A DNA stretch of 64,000 nucleotides, taken from assembly GCA_965224735.1 (NCBI GenBank), contig OZ245059.1, positions 1,984,001 to 2,048,000 on the forward strand, in the 5' to 3' direction. Positions 44,923 to 53,981 of this stretch are shown here, one piece after another. The stretch is from Robiginitomaculum_A sp036478535 (lineage in GTDB: Bacteria; Pseudomonadota; Alphaproteobacteria; Caulobacterales; Maricaulaceae). A program made the position numbers and the translations under genes. Position 1 is the stretch's first letter. The number at the start of each line of letters is the position of its first letter. The notes below the pieces were generated by a model. The model was not told where the DNA came from, did not search any database, and saw only the letters and a list, made by a program, of their open reading frames with translations.

Positions 44923-47559
44923 CTAATCTCCTAAAGATTTTGTTGCGATTTCCAAAACATTTTCCGAAGGCTTATTTGCCAAGATATGCCTTAATTGTTG
45001 CTTGATCAAATTTTGGCGGTGATTATCGAGTTTGTTCCATATTTCAAACACACCTAAAAGCCGCGCAGCTATTTGAGGGTTGCGTTTGTCCATATCAAGA
45101 ATGTTATTTGTTAGAAACGTATATCCAGCCCCATCATAACGGTGAAAATTTTCCGTGTTGGCACTGGCAAACCCGCCGATGAGAGAGCGAACGCGGTTCG
45201 GGTTTTGACTTTCATAGGCAGGGTGGTTTATGAGGCCTTTAATGTTCCTAAAGCCAGACAGCCCGCCTTGTTGCGCATTTGCGGCAAACCATTTGTCGAT
45301 CACAAGCGGGTTCTTCTTCCACTTGTGATAAAACTGCTCAAGCGCTTGCTGTGCATCCTCGCCGCCAAGGCGTATCAGAACCATCATTGCGGCTAACTCT
45401 TCGGTCATATTGCTCGCCGTTTCAAACTGGTTTTTAGCGAGCGTTCTTGCATGTCGTTTATTCCCGTAGCTAAGTGTGAACAAACATAAATTGCGTAGTG
45501 CGCGCCGCCCAGCGCCTTTCGCATCGGAGGAGAAAGGAATTGGCGTGGAGAGTTTTTGATAAAGGGTTGAAAATTTTTCTTCGTGTTTTTCAGAGATTGC
45601 GCGGCGCAAGGTACGGCATGCTTGTAGAGCTGCAAGTGGATCCGAACCTTGCTCCTTATCTTGTTTATTGCACACTGCCAAAGTTTGCAAAATTTCGCCC
45701 TCACTAGGCAATGTTAAAGCTAAAGCTTTAAAGCTGTTATCAATAGAATTATCTGTAATAATCCCGCCAACCGCTTGTATGAATTTGTGTGTAGTGTGTG
45801 TATCTGTTGACGGTTTTCCTGTTTCAATAGACTTTGCAAGGGTGCATAAAATATCGCGGGCCACGCTCTGCCCAGCTTCCCAACGGTTAAATAAATCAGG
45901 ATCGTATTGTAGTTGAATTAATGCATCTTCTATATTGTTTTCTTTAGATAAAGTTACAGGTGCACTAAATTTTCTCAGGATGGATAAGACAGGTTTTTCA
46001 GTAATGTTCTCATACTTTATTGCTGTAGTTTGTGTGGAGAATAGCACATTTTTTTCACCAAAGCTTCTACCAGTTTTATCCAAAAGTCCAAGGATAATTG
46101 GCATGAGTTGAGGCAGCTTGCTTGGCTGGCCTGGTGTTGGTGATGTTGTTTGTATCAGAGAAATCTCATAAGATTGTTTGGCCTGATCGTAATTAGTTTT
46201 AACGGTAATATTGGGCGTGCCTGCTTGTTCGTACCAGCGCATAAATTGCGAGAGGTCTGTGCCGCTAGCCTTCTCGAAACTCATAATGAAATCTTCAACT
46301 GTCGCTGCAGTGCCGTCATAGGTTTCAAAATAAATATCACTACCTTTGCGAAAGGTTTTCTCACCAAGCATGGTTTTAAGCATGCGCACAAGTTCGGCTC
46401 CTTTTTCATAAATAGTCGCCGTGTAAAAGTTATCGATCTTTAAATAATGTGCTGGTCGTACGGGATGAGAAAGAGGCCCAGCGTCTTCCGCGAATTGCCG
46501 TGCACGCAGAGCTTTGACATCTTTAATACGCTGCAATGCCGCGCCGCGTTGAGACGCTGAAAATTCTTGATCTCGGAAAACTGTGAACCCTTCCTTGAGA
46601 CACAGTTGAAACCAGTCACGACATGTTATACGGTTTCCTGACCAATTATGAAAATATTCGTGAGCAACAACACTTTCGATAAGTTCGAAATTCATATCCG
46701 TTGCACTGGCCTCATCAGCGAGTAAAAGCGATGAGTTGAAAATGTTGAGGCCTTTGTTTTCCATAGCGCCAAAATTAAAATCACGCACAGCAACAATCAT
46801 GAACCGGTCCAAATCGTATTCACGGCCAAAAGCTACCTCATCCCATTTCATAGATCGTTTAAGAGCGTCCATAGCATATACGGCACGTGGTGCGTTGCCA
46901 GAGTCCACAAAAATATCCAGCGGAATAGTGCGCCCGCTCATCGTTGTAAACTCGTCGCTTAGAACATCAAATTTTCCAGCGACAAGTGCGAAAAGATAAC
47001 AGGGCTTTGGAAAAATGTCGTGCCAAAGTGCGTAATGTCGTCCATTTGGAAGCTCGCCAGACTCCAGACAGTTTCCGTTGGCTAGTAAGGTTGGGTAAGC
47101 AGTTTTATCTGCCTCTATTCTGACCTTGTAAGTTGTGAGGACATCAGGGCGGTCAGGGAAAAAGGTAATGCGGCGAAACCCCTGGGCTTCGCACTGGGTA
47201 CAAAATCGTCCGCCTGAGACATAAAGCCCCATAAGGCGCGTATTAGCAGCAGGGTTAACTTCGGTTGTAACCTGCAAGCTGAACTCGTCGGGTACATTTT
47301 TGAGGGTAAGTTTAGACTCTGAGAGACTATAGGCAGATTTGTTTAAGCTTTCCCCATTTATCTTGATGTTGAGCAGTACGATGTCTTCTCCGTCTAAATG
47401 CATGCTTTTTGCCGCAGGGTTCTTGCGGCTTACGAGTAATACGGATCTAACGATGGTTTTCTTTGGCTCCAGATTAAAGTTTAGATCAAGGTTTTTTATT
47501 TCAAAGTCGGGGGGGCTATAATCTGATAATTTTGTGATAACAGGTGTATCGGTCTTCAT
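44923..47559 (-). CDS. pepN: Aminopeptidase N
   Basis: An 878-residue M1 zinc aminopeptidase, started at ATG 47559 with GGAG upstream, not at the longer upstream start. Hallmarks: GAMENKGLNIF (exopeptidase motif), VVAHEYFHNW with the downstream Glu in LKEGFTVFRDQEF. The DUF3458-like C-terminal domains of gammaproteobacterial-type PepN follow (PTPGQPSKLPQLMPIILGLL). Cytoplasmic peptide degradation. It diverges from nadE with about 100 bp between starts. Confidence 0.96.
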   Translation of the reverse strand: MKTDTPVITKLSDYSPPDFEIKNLDLNFNLEPKKTIVRSVLLVSRKNPAAKSMHLDGEDIVLLNIKINGESLNKSAYSLSESKLTLKNVPDEFSLQVTTEVNPAANTRLMGLYVSGGRFCTQCEAQGFRRITFFPDRPDVLTTYKVRIEADKTAYPTLLANGNCLESGELPNGRHYALWHDIFPKPCYLFALVAGKFDVLSDEFTTMSGRTIPLDIFVDSGNAPRAVYAMDALKRSMKWDEVAFGREYDLDRFMIVAVRDFNFGAMENKGLNIFNSSLLLADEASATDMNFELIESVVAHEYFHNWSGNRITCRDWFQLCLKEGFTVFRDQEFSASQRGAALQRIKDVKALRARQFAEDAGPLSHPVRPAHYLKIDNFYTATIYEKGAELVRMLKTMLGEKTFRKGSDIYFETYDGTAATVEDFIMSFEKASGTDLSQFMRWYEQAGTPNITVKTNYDQAKQSYEISLIQTTSPTPGQPSKLPQLMPIILGLLDKTGRSFGEKNVLFSTQTTAIKYENITEKPVLSILRKFSAPVTLSKENNIEDALIQLQYDPDLFNRWEAGQSVARDILCTLAKSIETGKPSTDTHTTHKFIQAVGGIITDNSIDNSFKALALTLPSEGEILQTLAVCNKQDKEQGSDPLAALQACRTLRRAISEKHEEKFSTLYQKLSTPIPFSSDAKGAGRRALRNLCLFTLSYGNKRHARTLAKNQFETASNMTEELAAMMVLIRLGGEDAQQALEQFYHKWKKNPLVIDKWFAANAQQGGLSGFRNIKGLINHPAYESQNPNRVRSLIGGFASANTENFHRYDGAGYTFLTNNILDMDKRNPQIAARLLGVFEIWNKLDNHRQNLIKQQLRHILANKPSENVLEIATKSLGD

Positions 47560-47657
47560 TATGCCATCTCCTTGATGATTGACCTTTAGGGCAAGGTATC
47601 TATATTGCCCGTCAATATCCGTATTGCAAGCTTTGGATAGTCGGTTTATGACACAGC

Positions 47658-49328
47658 ATGACAAAAATGTTAAAAATCGCCTCAGCGCAAATCAACCCAA
47701 TGGTCGGAGACCTAAAAGGCAATATTACCCTAGCTAAAGCTGCTTTTGAAAAAGCAAAGTTAGGGGGAGCAGATATTCTTGTGCTATCTGAGCTTTTTAT
47801 TATCGGTTATCCGCCCGAAGATTTGGTCTTAAAACCAGCCGCCGTTGAAGATTGCCGTGTTGAGGCAAGAAAATTTGCTAATCTAACCAAAGACGGCCCC
47901 GCCGTTATTTTCTCTACGCCTTGGCTTTATCGAAACAAATTATATTCTGCCGTACTTGTTATGCAAAACGGTATAATTACGGATAAAAGGTTCAAACATT
48001 TCTTGCCAAATTACGGCGTATTTGATGAAGAGAGAATATTTAATGCGGGTCCCATGCCAAAGCCCGTAGAAATTTGTGGTGTTAAAATTGGCCTGCCTGT
48101 ATGCGAGGATTTATGGCATAAGGGCGTCGCTGCGAATTTGGCTAAATATGGCGCAGAAATACTTATTTCCCCGAATGGTTCTCCTTATCGCCGCACGGCG
48201 CGCGAGGAACGGCTTGGCGTTGTGAGTGATCGTATTGAATGTGCGAAACTGCCACTTGTGTATGTTAATCAGGTTGGCGGGCAAGACGAACTTGTGTTTG
48301 ATGGCTCATCTTTTTGTATCAATGCAGATAAGGAACTGCGCCAATTTTTACCTAGTTTTGATACCGCTTTTGAAATTTCTACATGGAGCAAAAAAAATGA
48401 AATATGGGATTGCATAAGCGATACCATATTGCCGCAACTCTCCCCACAAGAATCAGATTGGCGTGCAATGTGTATGGGGCTAGGAGATTATGTTAATAAA
48501 AACGGATTTAAGAAGATTGTTTTAGGGCTTTCTGGCGGGATCGATAGCGCCATGGTAGCGGCTATTGCGGTTGATGCTTTAGGGGCTGAGCGTGTTTGGT
48601 GCGTTATGCTTCCCTCAAAATATACGTCGCCTGATAGCCTAGAAGACGCGAAAAAATGTGCAAAATTTTTGGGCTGTAAATACGATATAATCCCAATCCC
48701 TGACGCTGTTGATACATTTAGTACTATGCTCGCCCCTTTTTTTGACTTGCTTGCGCCTGATACGACTGAAGAGAATTTGCAATCGCGTATTCGGGCCGTA
48801 ATCCTGATGGCTCTTTCTAATAAATTTGGACCAATGGTGGTGACCACAGGAAATAAATCTGAAATGGCGGTAGGGTATGCCACGCTTTATGGGGATATGT
48901 GTGGCGGTTACAATCCTTTGAAGGACGTTTATAAAACCGAAGTTTATGATCTGGTAAATTGGCGTAATGGGCAGGAGCTTGATGGCCTTATGGGGCCGAA
49001 AAACCCTATCCCCGAGCGTATTATCACCAAGCCGCCATCAGCAGAACTGCGCGAGGATCAAACTGATCAGGATAGTTTGCCTGAATATGAGATTCTAGAT
49101 GATATTTTATACTGCCTGATTGAGCGTGAATTAGCCGTTGAAGATATACTCGCAAGAGGGCATAAGCCCGAAACCGTGAGGCGTATTCAGCATCTTTTGC
49201 ATATTGCCGAATATAAACGCCGCCAAGCGCCCCCTGGGGTGAAAATTGGTAACCGTAATTTTGGCCGTGATAGACGCTATCCGATCACCAATAAATACCA
49301 GGACGTTGTTCCAGACTTGAAGGATTAA
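47658..49328 (+). CDS. nadE: Glutamine-dependent NAD+ synthetase
   Basis: A 556-residue two-domain enzyme. The N-terminal amidase (nitrilase fold) has catalytic Glu (LSELFIIGYPPED), Lys (DKRFKHFLPNYGVFDE) and Cys (GLPVCEDLW); the C-terminal synthetase has the PP-loop LGLSGGIDSAMVAAI and VTTGNKSEMAVGYATLYGD. It converts deamido-NAD to NAD with ATP and Gln. The start at 47658 or the next Met (MTKM). gltX starts 1 bp after the stop, so an operon. Confidence 0.97.
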   Translation: MTKMLKIASAQINPMVGDLKGNITLAKAAFEKAKLGGADILVLSELFIIGYPPEDLVLKPAAVEDCRVEARKFANLTKDGPAVIFSTPWLYRNKLYSAVLVMQNGIITDKRFKHFLPNYGVFDEERIFNAGPMPKPVEICGVKIGLPVCEDLWHKGVAANLAKYGAEILISPNGSPYRRTAREERLGVVSDRIECAKLPLVYVNQVGGQDELVFDGSSFCINADKELRQFLPSFDTAFEISTWSKKNEIWDCISDTILPQLSPQESDWRAMCMGLGDYVNKNGFKKIVLGLSGGIDSAMVAAIAVDALGAERVWCVMLPSKYTSPDSLEDAKKCAKFLGCKYDIIPIPDAVDTFSTMLAPFFDLLAPDTTEENLQSRIRAVILMALSNKFGPMVVTTGNKSEMAVGYATLYGDMCGGYNPLKDVYKTEVYDLVNWRNGQELDGLMGPKNPIPERIITKPPSAELREDQTDQDSLPEYEILDDILYCLIERELAVEDILARGHKPETVRRIQHLLHIAEYKRRQAPPGVKIGNRNFGRDRRYPITNKYQDVVPDLKD

Positions 49329-49329
49329 A

Positions 49330-50685
49330 ATGAAACCGATTGTAAGATTTGCACCCTCTCCAACGGGGAAACTTCATGTGGGAAATGTCCGTACGGCTTT
49401 AGTAAATTGGCTCTATGCGCGGCGCGAGGGTGGTGCATTTGTATTGCGCATCGATGATACAGATACAAAGCGCTCAACCAAAGCCTATGAAGAACAGATT
49501 AAAGAAGACATGTCTTGGCTAGGTATGAACTGGGATAAGACGTTTAATCAGTCAGATAGATTTTATAGATACGACGCAGTAGCAGATAAACTCCGCGAGA
49601 TTGGGCTTCTTTATGCATGTTATGAAACTGCGGAAGAGCTTGATAGGCAGCGCAAAATTCTACGCGCGCAAGGCAAACCGCCTCTTTATGACCGTACGGG
49701 CATGACCCTTACAGATGAGCAAAAATCCAAGCTTGAGGCAAGTGGCTGCAAGCCGCATTGGCGGTTTAAATTGAACCATAAACCCGCGATTTGGGATGAT
49801 ATGGTACGCGGGCCGCAAAGCATTGATACTTCGTCATTTTCAGATCCCGTTCTTATTCGCGCAGATGGTACTTATCTTTATACGTTGCCAAGTGTTGTCG
49901 ATGATTTAGACGGAAATATCACCCATATTATTCGCGGTGAAGATCATGTTACAAATTCCGCTGCCCAAAAAGAAATTTTTGAAGCTCTTATAACGCTTGA
50001 AGGCAAAGGGAACGTACCTTTGTTTGGCCACCCGCCTTTGCTTGTTGGTAAAGACGGGAAGAGTTTATCTAAGCGTCTTGGGTCTTTGTCTATGGATCAA
50101 CTTCGAGAACAGGGTATAGAGCCATTGGCTATCACTTCTCTTTTAGGGAAAATCGGTACATCTGACCCTGTGGAAGCACGGCAAAGTCTTGAACTTTTAA
50201 AGGATGAATTTGCATTTTCTAAAATAGGCCGTGCACCAGCGCGGTTTGATGAAGATGAACTTGCACTTGTGAATGTGCGGCTTCTCAATGATATGCCCTT
50301 TAGTGCTGCTAAGGACAGATTGGAAAAACTTGGCATTCCTGCTAGTGAAGAGTTTTGGCATCTCGTGCGTGCAAACCTTTCCAAGTTTGATGATGCGGCT
50401 GGATGGTCTACGATTATTTATGCGCCAATGCTAGGGCAAATAGCGGATGAGGATTCCGATTTTTGCAAAATAGCAGCCGAAAACTTACCTGACAAAATCG
50501 ATGAGCAAAGCTGGAACGATTGGACCGGCGCGCTCAAAGAGCGCACCGGGCGCAAAGGGAGAAACCTCTTTTTGCCCTTACGGTTAGCCCTTACGGGCTG
50601 TGCACGCGGGCCAGGAATGGACAAGCTTCTCTCTATGCTCGGGGCAAAACGGGCCAAAGCCCGTTTAATGGGGGAGGCTGCTTAA
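49330..50685 (+). CDS. gltX: Glutamyl-tRNA synthetase
   Basis: A 451-residue class I synthetase: HIGH-equivalent FAPSPTGKLHVGNVRTALVNWL, RIDDTD, and the KMSKS-equivalent DGKSLSKRLGS. In organisms lacking GlnRS, alphaproteobacteria often carry two GltX forms, one of them charging tRNA-Gln; which this is cannot be told. It starts 1 bp after nadE and converges by overlap on the next gene. Confidence 0.96.
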   Translation: MKPIVRFAPSPTGKLHVGNVRTALVNWLYARREGGAFVLRIDDTDTKRSTKAYEEQIKEDMSWLGMNWDKTFNQSDRFYRYDAVADKLREIGLLYACYETAEELDRQRKILRAQGKPPLYDRTGMTLTDEQKSKLEASGCKPHWRFKLNHKPAIWDDMVRGPQSIDTSSFSDPVLIRADGTYLYTLPSVVDDLDGNITHIIRGEDHVTNSAAQKEIFEALITLEGKGNVPLFGHPPLLVGKDGKSLSKRLGSLSMDQLREQGIEPLAITSLLGKIGTSDPVEARQSLELLKDEFAFSKIGRAPARFDEDELALVNVRLLNDMPFSAAKDRLEKLGIPASEEFWHLVRANLSKFDDAAGWSTIIYAPMLGQIADEDSDFCKIAAENLPDKIDEQSWNDWTGALKERTGRKGRNLFLPLRLALTGCARGPGMDKLLSMLGAKRAKARLMGEAA

Positions 50686-51212
50686 TCTTCTTTTTTTGTA
50701 CAACCCCCAAACCCGTTGTCTTTACCCCATTCCGAACCAGGCTTACAAGTATCAGAACTTTTTAAAGCCTCACACTCTGTTTCGTTTTCGCAAATGCATT
50801 CAGTTGTACCATCACTTTGGGCATAGCATTTTTGATCCTCGGTTACAGAAGTACCGACTGTAGGCGTAGTAACAACAAGTGCTTTTATAGCGGGGGTATT
50901 TGTATCTTGAGTGTCCACAGTGTCGCCAGCGCTTGGAACTTGCGTAATAATAGCTTTTGGCACAGCATGTTCCATGTTTAGTGTCTCATCAGTTTTTTCA
51001 AGAGACTTTACCTCGGTTGGTAATTGCCCAATGTTTTTTGCTGAATTAGTAACTTCTTGTGTCTTCTGTACGGTTTCGTCTATGGTTTTTCTTGGATCGG
51101 CCTCGGCACTACTCACGCTTAGTAGCGCTATCATAGTCGTTATACCAATCGTTGTTAGTAGTAGTTTAAACGTCTTTTCGCGTTTAAATATAAATAATTT
51201 TGACATAGTCAT
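50682..51212 (-). CDS. Secreted Cys-rich protein, function unknown
   Basis: A 176-residue protein with a signal peptide (FKLLLTTIGITTMIALLSVSSAEA), a Thr/Glu/Asp-rich middle with predicted disorder (TVQKTQEVTNSAKNIGQ to TVGTSVTED), and a C-terminal cluster of six Cys: QKCYAQSDGTTECICENETECEAL and DTCKPGSEWGKDNGFGGCTKKED. The pattern suggests a small disulfide-bonded domain. I do not recognise it. The stop overlaps gltX by 4 bp in convergent orientation. Confidence 0.7.
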   Translation of the reverse strand: MTMSKLFIFKREKTFKLLLTTIGITTMIALLSVSSAEADPRKTIDETVQKTQEVTNSAKNIGQLPTEVKSLEKTDETLNMEHAVPKAIITQVPSAGDTVDTQDTNTPAIKALVVTTPTVGTSVTEDQKCYAQSDGTTECICENETECEALKSSDTCKPGSEWGKDNGFGGCTKKED

Positions 51213-51316
51213 CTCCTAAAAACGCCCTCCCAGAGCTTCATGGTTAACGGAGAATGTGGCAAAAAACTGTTCAAAATATGTAATTTCATGACGATATGGT
51301 CATGTTTTAGAAAGGT

Positions 51317-51442
51317 ATGATTTTGGAGAAAAAAGTGGCTGGTCATTATACTCATCAGGATGAAGTTGAGAGAATAAAGACCAGCCTACAGGGTAATGGT
51401 AGCAATATGGGAGTGTGCTACCGTTCTTATTATGCAGCCTAA
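51317..51442 (+). CDS. Possible 41-residue ORF, doubtful
   Basis: Starts ATG 51317 after AAAGG (close spacing) and reads MILEKKVAGHYTHQDEVERI then KTSLQGNGSNMGVCYRSYYA. No recognised family; may be chance or a fragment. Confidence 0.2.
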   Translation: MILEKKVAGHYTHQDEVERIKTSLQGNGSNMGVCYRSYYAA

Positions 51443-51563
51443 GTTATTGGGGAACTCATGACTACAAAAACTCTATACACGATAAAATATAAACAATCAA
51501 TTAATAGGTGTATATAATATATTTTATAATATAAATTGTCTTTTAAGTTAAGGGTAATCAAGT

Positions 51564-51674
51564 ATGAATTTTGTGAAAATAGTAAGCTTATATGCTATTT
51601 TGATGTTGCAAATAATGGTTTTCCCTATTTATGCGGAGCATAAAATCGAGCAAAAAAATCAAAAAAATCGTTAA
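51564..51674 (+). CDS. Putative small secreted peptide (36 residues)
   Basis: TAAGGG lies about 9 bp upstream of ATG 51564. The peptide MNFVKIVSLYAILMLQIMVF then PIYAEHKIEQKNQKNR has a hydrophobic signal-like region and a charged tail. It sits just before the IS5-type element at 51682. No homologue recognised. Confidence 0.35.
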   Translation: MNFVKIVSLYAILMLQIMVFPIYAEHKIEQKNQKNR

Positions 51675-51681
51675 TAAACCT

Positions 51682-52135
51682 AGGGTCAGGACCTATTAAT
51701 TTTAGGGATTCCCATTTTGTCTAATTTGTGATTCATTGATGGTCAAAGGAGCTTTCACCATGAATGATTTGTTTTATCTATCGAAGTCCCAATTGGCTCG
51801 TATTGAGCCTTATTTTCCCTTGTCTCACGGTGTACCACGTGTCGATGATTTACGTGTGATCAGCGGCATTATCCATGTGCTTAAACGAGGCCTTCAATGG
51901 CGCGATGCTCCGCGAGAATATGGCCCCCACAAGACACTTTACAATCGGTTTATCCGTTGGAGTAAAATGGGTGTATTCAACAAAATCTTTATTGCGCTAA
52001 GCACATCTGAAGGTGTGCCAGAACAATTGCAAATCGACGCAACCCACCTAAAAGCTCACAGAACCGCAGCTAGTCTGCTTAAAAAGGGGATGTTCCCAGA
52101 TGTATTGGCCGCACCAAAGGTGGGCTAAAATGAAT
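51682..52135 (+). mobile_element. IS5-type element, 5' half only
   Basis: Begins CTAGGGTCAGGACCTATTAA (51680 on) and includes the transposase start; the element ends abruptly near 52135. The same 5' end occurs in the same direction at 61256, so the two copies bracket the catabolic cluster as direct repeats. Confidence 0.78.
51760..52128 (+). pseudogene. IS5-type transposase, truncated
   Basis: MNDLFYLSKSQLARIEPYFP with SHGVPRVDDLRVISGIIHVL, GLQWRDAPREYGPHKTLYNR and IDATHLKAHRTAASL is the classic N-terminal half of IS5/IS427-type transposases, including the first Asp (QIDATH). The frame then slides (GMFPDVLAAP; the alternative GRTKGGLN is visible) as in two-ORF members. The region beyond is absent. 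Confidence 0.85.
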
Positions 52136-52150
52136 CTATGCATAGGATTC

Positions 52151-53101
52151 CTAAAACCCACACCTTTCCACAGCATTCATGAAAGGCTTGGCCATGCTCG
52201 CAGCGCCCCTATAAGTCATGTCGCTGGTTAGTGGGTGAACGCAAATTAGGCGAGCCCCATTCTCAATGGCTTTAACCATGGCATCCTCAATGTCTTTTGG
52301 GTTTTCCATGGCACCTGATCCTATGACCCTTCCCATATGAATACCACGGTTGGCAGCCGCCCTGAATAGGGCGTTTACAGCCTCTTCCATTTCGGGAATT
52401 TCTCCCTCGCGCAAAATGGCATCAAAAGGGCCAACAAAACCACAGGCCTTATTGGGGCCTTGCGCCACCATCAGGTCAAGGACTCTGTCACGAAGGTTTT
52501 TATCAAGAATATATTCAGCCGTTTCAAATTGTATCCAGCCCTGTGTTTCCGTTTCTGCATTCCGGAGTTCATCAGGAGTGAACATCATTCCCCTATCTCC
52601 GCCACGTACAGGATATCCCCCCCGGTCATCTGGTGTTGCTACACCGAGGTCAGGAAAGTTGATCGCTTTAAAATATTGTTCGGCCTCTTTATAAGTCGTG
52701 CTGTAAGGCCGCATAGTGGCCCGTGCACCCAGTTGAAAGGCATCGCCATGGTGGCTGATGGCTTCTCGAGCCAGTCTTTGTACAGGGAGCAACCCAAGCC
52801 TTGCCAATGCGGCATTATGTTCTCTGCCGTAGGTGCCTTCCCATTGGGAATGTTCACCATCATTTACTATCCATGAAAACCCAGCTTTGGCCCAGGCATG
52901 AGCCTCAGTCTCTCGAAATTTATGCCAAGGGATATCGTTGAAAATACCAAGGAGGGGGGGCGTTTCTTTATGGGATTTTGCCCGGTCCAATATTTCCTTA
53001 AGCGGGTTTCGATTAGGGTTCAAAGTAAAAGCATGAGCGCGCCGGGCGAATTCTTCTGTTTTGAGGGGCAGAGCGCCGCCAAGAGCATCAATTAGGTCCA
53101 C
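52151..53101 (-). CDS. HpcH/HpaI-family aldolase
   Basis: A 316-residue protein of the HpcH/HpaI (phosphoenolpyruvate/pyruvate-binding) aldolase superfamily. Recognisable: FSWIVNDGEHSQW (the WxxxDxEH-type region), ARATMRPYSTTYKEAEQYF, TAEYILDKNLRDRVLD and AILREGEIPEMEEA and GRVIGSGAMEN. Family members cleave or form 2-keto-3-deoxy acids to pyruvate plus an aldehyde. Direct substrate unknown. It diverges from the SDR gene across the operator at 53134, so it belongs to the cluster. No key residue is clearly missing, though the family is loosely conserved. Confidence 0.78.
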   Translation of the reverse strand: MDLIDALGGALPLKTEEFARRAHAFTLNPNRNPLKEILDRAKSHKETPPLLGIFNDIPWHKFRETEAHAWAKAGFSWIVNDGEHSQWEGTYGREHNAALARLGLLPVQRLAREAISHHGDAFQLGARATMRPYSTTYKEAEQYFKAINFPDLGVATPDDRGGYPVRGGDRGMMFTPDELRNAETETQGWIQFETAEYILDKNLRDRVLDLMVAQGPNKACGFVGPFDAILREGEIPEMEEAVNALFRAAANRGIHMGRVIGSGAMENPKDIEDAMVKAIENGARLICVHPLTSDMTYRGAASMAKPFMNAVERCGF

Positions 53102-53133
53102 AATATATCCTTCATTATCAGGGTTTTATGTTG

Positions 53134-53157
53134 ATTAATACTATTAATGATATTAAG
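53134..53157. promoter_or_regulatory. Candidate GntR operator between the aldolase and SDR genes
   Basis: ATTAATACTATTAAT (53134-53148) followed by GATATTAAG is a near-palindrome matching the perfect site at 60044-60067 (left 15 bp identical, two mismatches overall). It lies in the 124-bp divergent promoter region. Confidence 0.7.
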
Positions 53158-53225
53158 AATTATGTCAATAAAAAGCCTTTCAAAGGTAAGGGTTTATACC
53201 TGAATAAATACAATTAAGGAAAGAT

Positions 53226-53981
53226 ATGAAAGGTTACTCTCTTCAGCATAAAGTCGCTCTTATCACAGGGGCTGCCAGTGGCATTGGTAAAGAAATTGCC
53301 AAATTATTTGCTGAACTTGGAGCAGATTTGGTGTTATCTGATATGAATTTTGAAGGCTTAAAAAAAGTCAAAAAACAGTTAGGTTGTGATGTCAATTGTA
53401 AAATAGTTAAATGTGACCTTGGGCGATATGAACAATGTAGAGAATTGGTTCAGGAGGCGGCCATTTGGAAAGGGCATCTGGATATTTTGGTGAACGCTGC
53501 CGCGCTTTATAAAAAAATCTTAAATGAAGAGGTGGATAAGGCTTATTTTGATCGGGTGACTGACGTTAATATGGCGGGACCTTTCTTTTTGCTTCAGGCC
53601 TGTTCCGAACAAATGAAAAAGCAAGCTTCTGGAAAAATAATTCTCTTTACCAGCATAGCAGCCCATCGTGGGGGCGTTAATGGCAGCACGGTTTATGCGA
53701 TGACTAAGGCAGCCGTGATATCTTTGATGAAATCATTAGCTAAAGATCTGGCGCCGTATGGTGTATGTGTCAATTCCATTGCCCCTGGGGGAGTTGATAC
53801 GCCCATGTTACGGGGACAAATGACAGAAGAAGATATGAAGTCTTTCATTGCAGATATCCCGTTGGGCCGTTTGGCAACAGCAAAGGAAATCGCCGGAGTT
53901 TGTGCATTTGTTGCCAGTGACAGTGCATCTTACATTACAGGTCATACTTTTGATGTTAATGGAGGGCAACTGATGCGTTAG
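53226..53981 (+). CDS. Short-chain dehydrogenase/reductase
   Basis: A 251-residue classical SDR: cofactor loop TGAASGIGKEIA, VNAAALYKK (NAG-equivalent), catalytic Ser-Tyr-Lys in ILFTSIAAHRGGVNGSTVYAMTKAAV, and C-terminal ITGHTFDVNGGQLMR. The Asp after the second strand (VLSDMNFEG) suggests NAD(H). It oxidises an alcohol or hydroxy-acid of the cluster's unknown pathway. It converges on the E2 gene with a 4-bp overlap. Confidence 0.92.
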   Translation: MKGYSLQHKVALITGAASGIGKEIAKLFAELGADLVLSDMNFEGLKKVKKQLGCDVNCKIVKCDLGRYEQCRELVQEAAIWKGHLDILVNAAALYKKILNEEVDKAYFDRVTDVNMAGPFFLLQACSEQMKKQASGKIILFTSIAAHRGGVNGSTVYAMTKAAVISLMKSLAKDLAPYGVCVNSIAPGGVDTPMLRGQMTEEDMKSFIADIPLGRLATAKEIAGVCAFVASDSASYITGHTFDVNGGQLMR

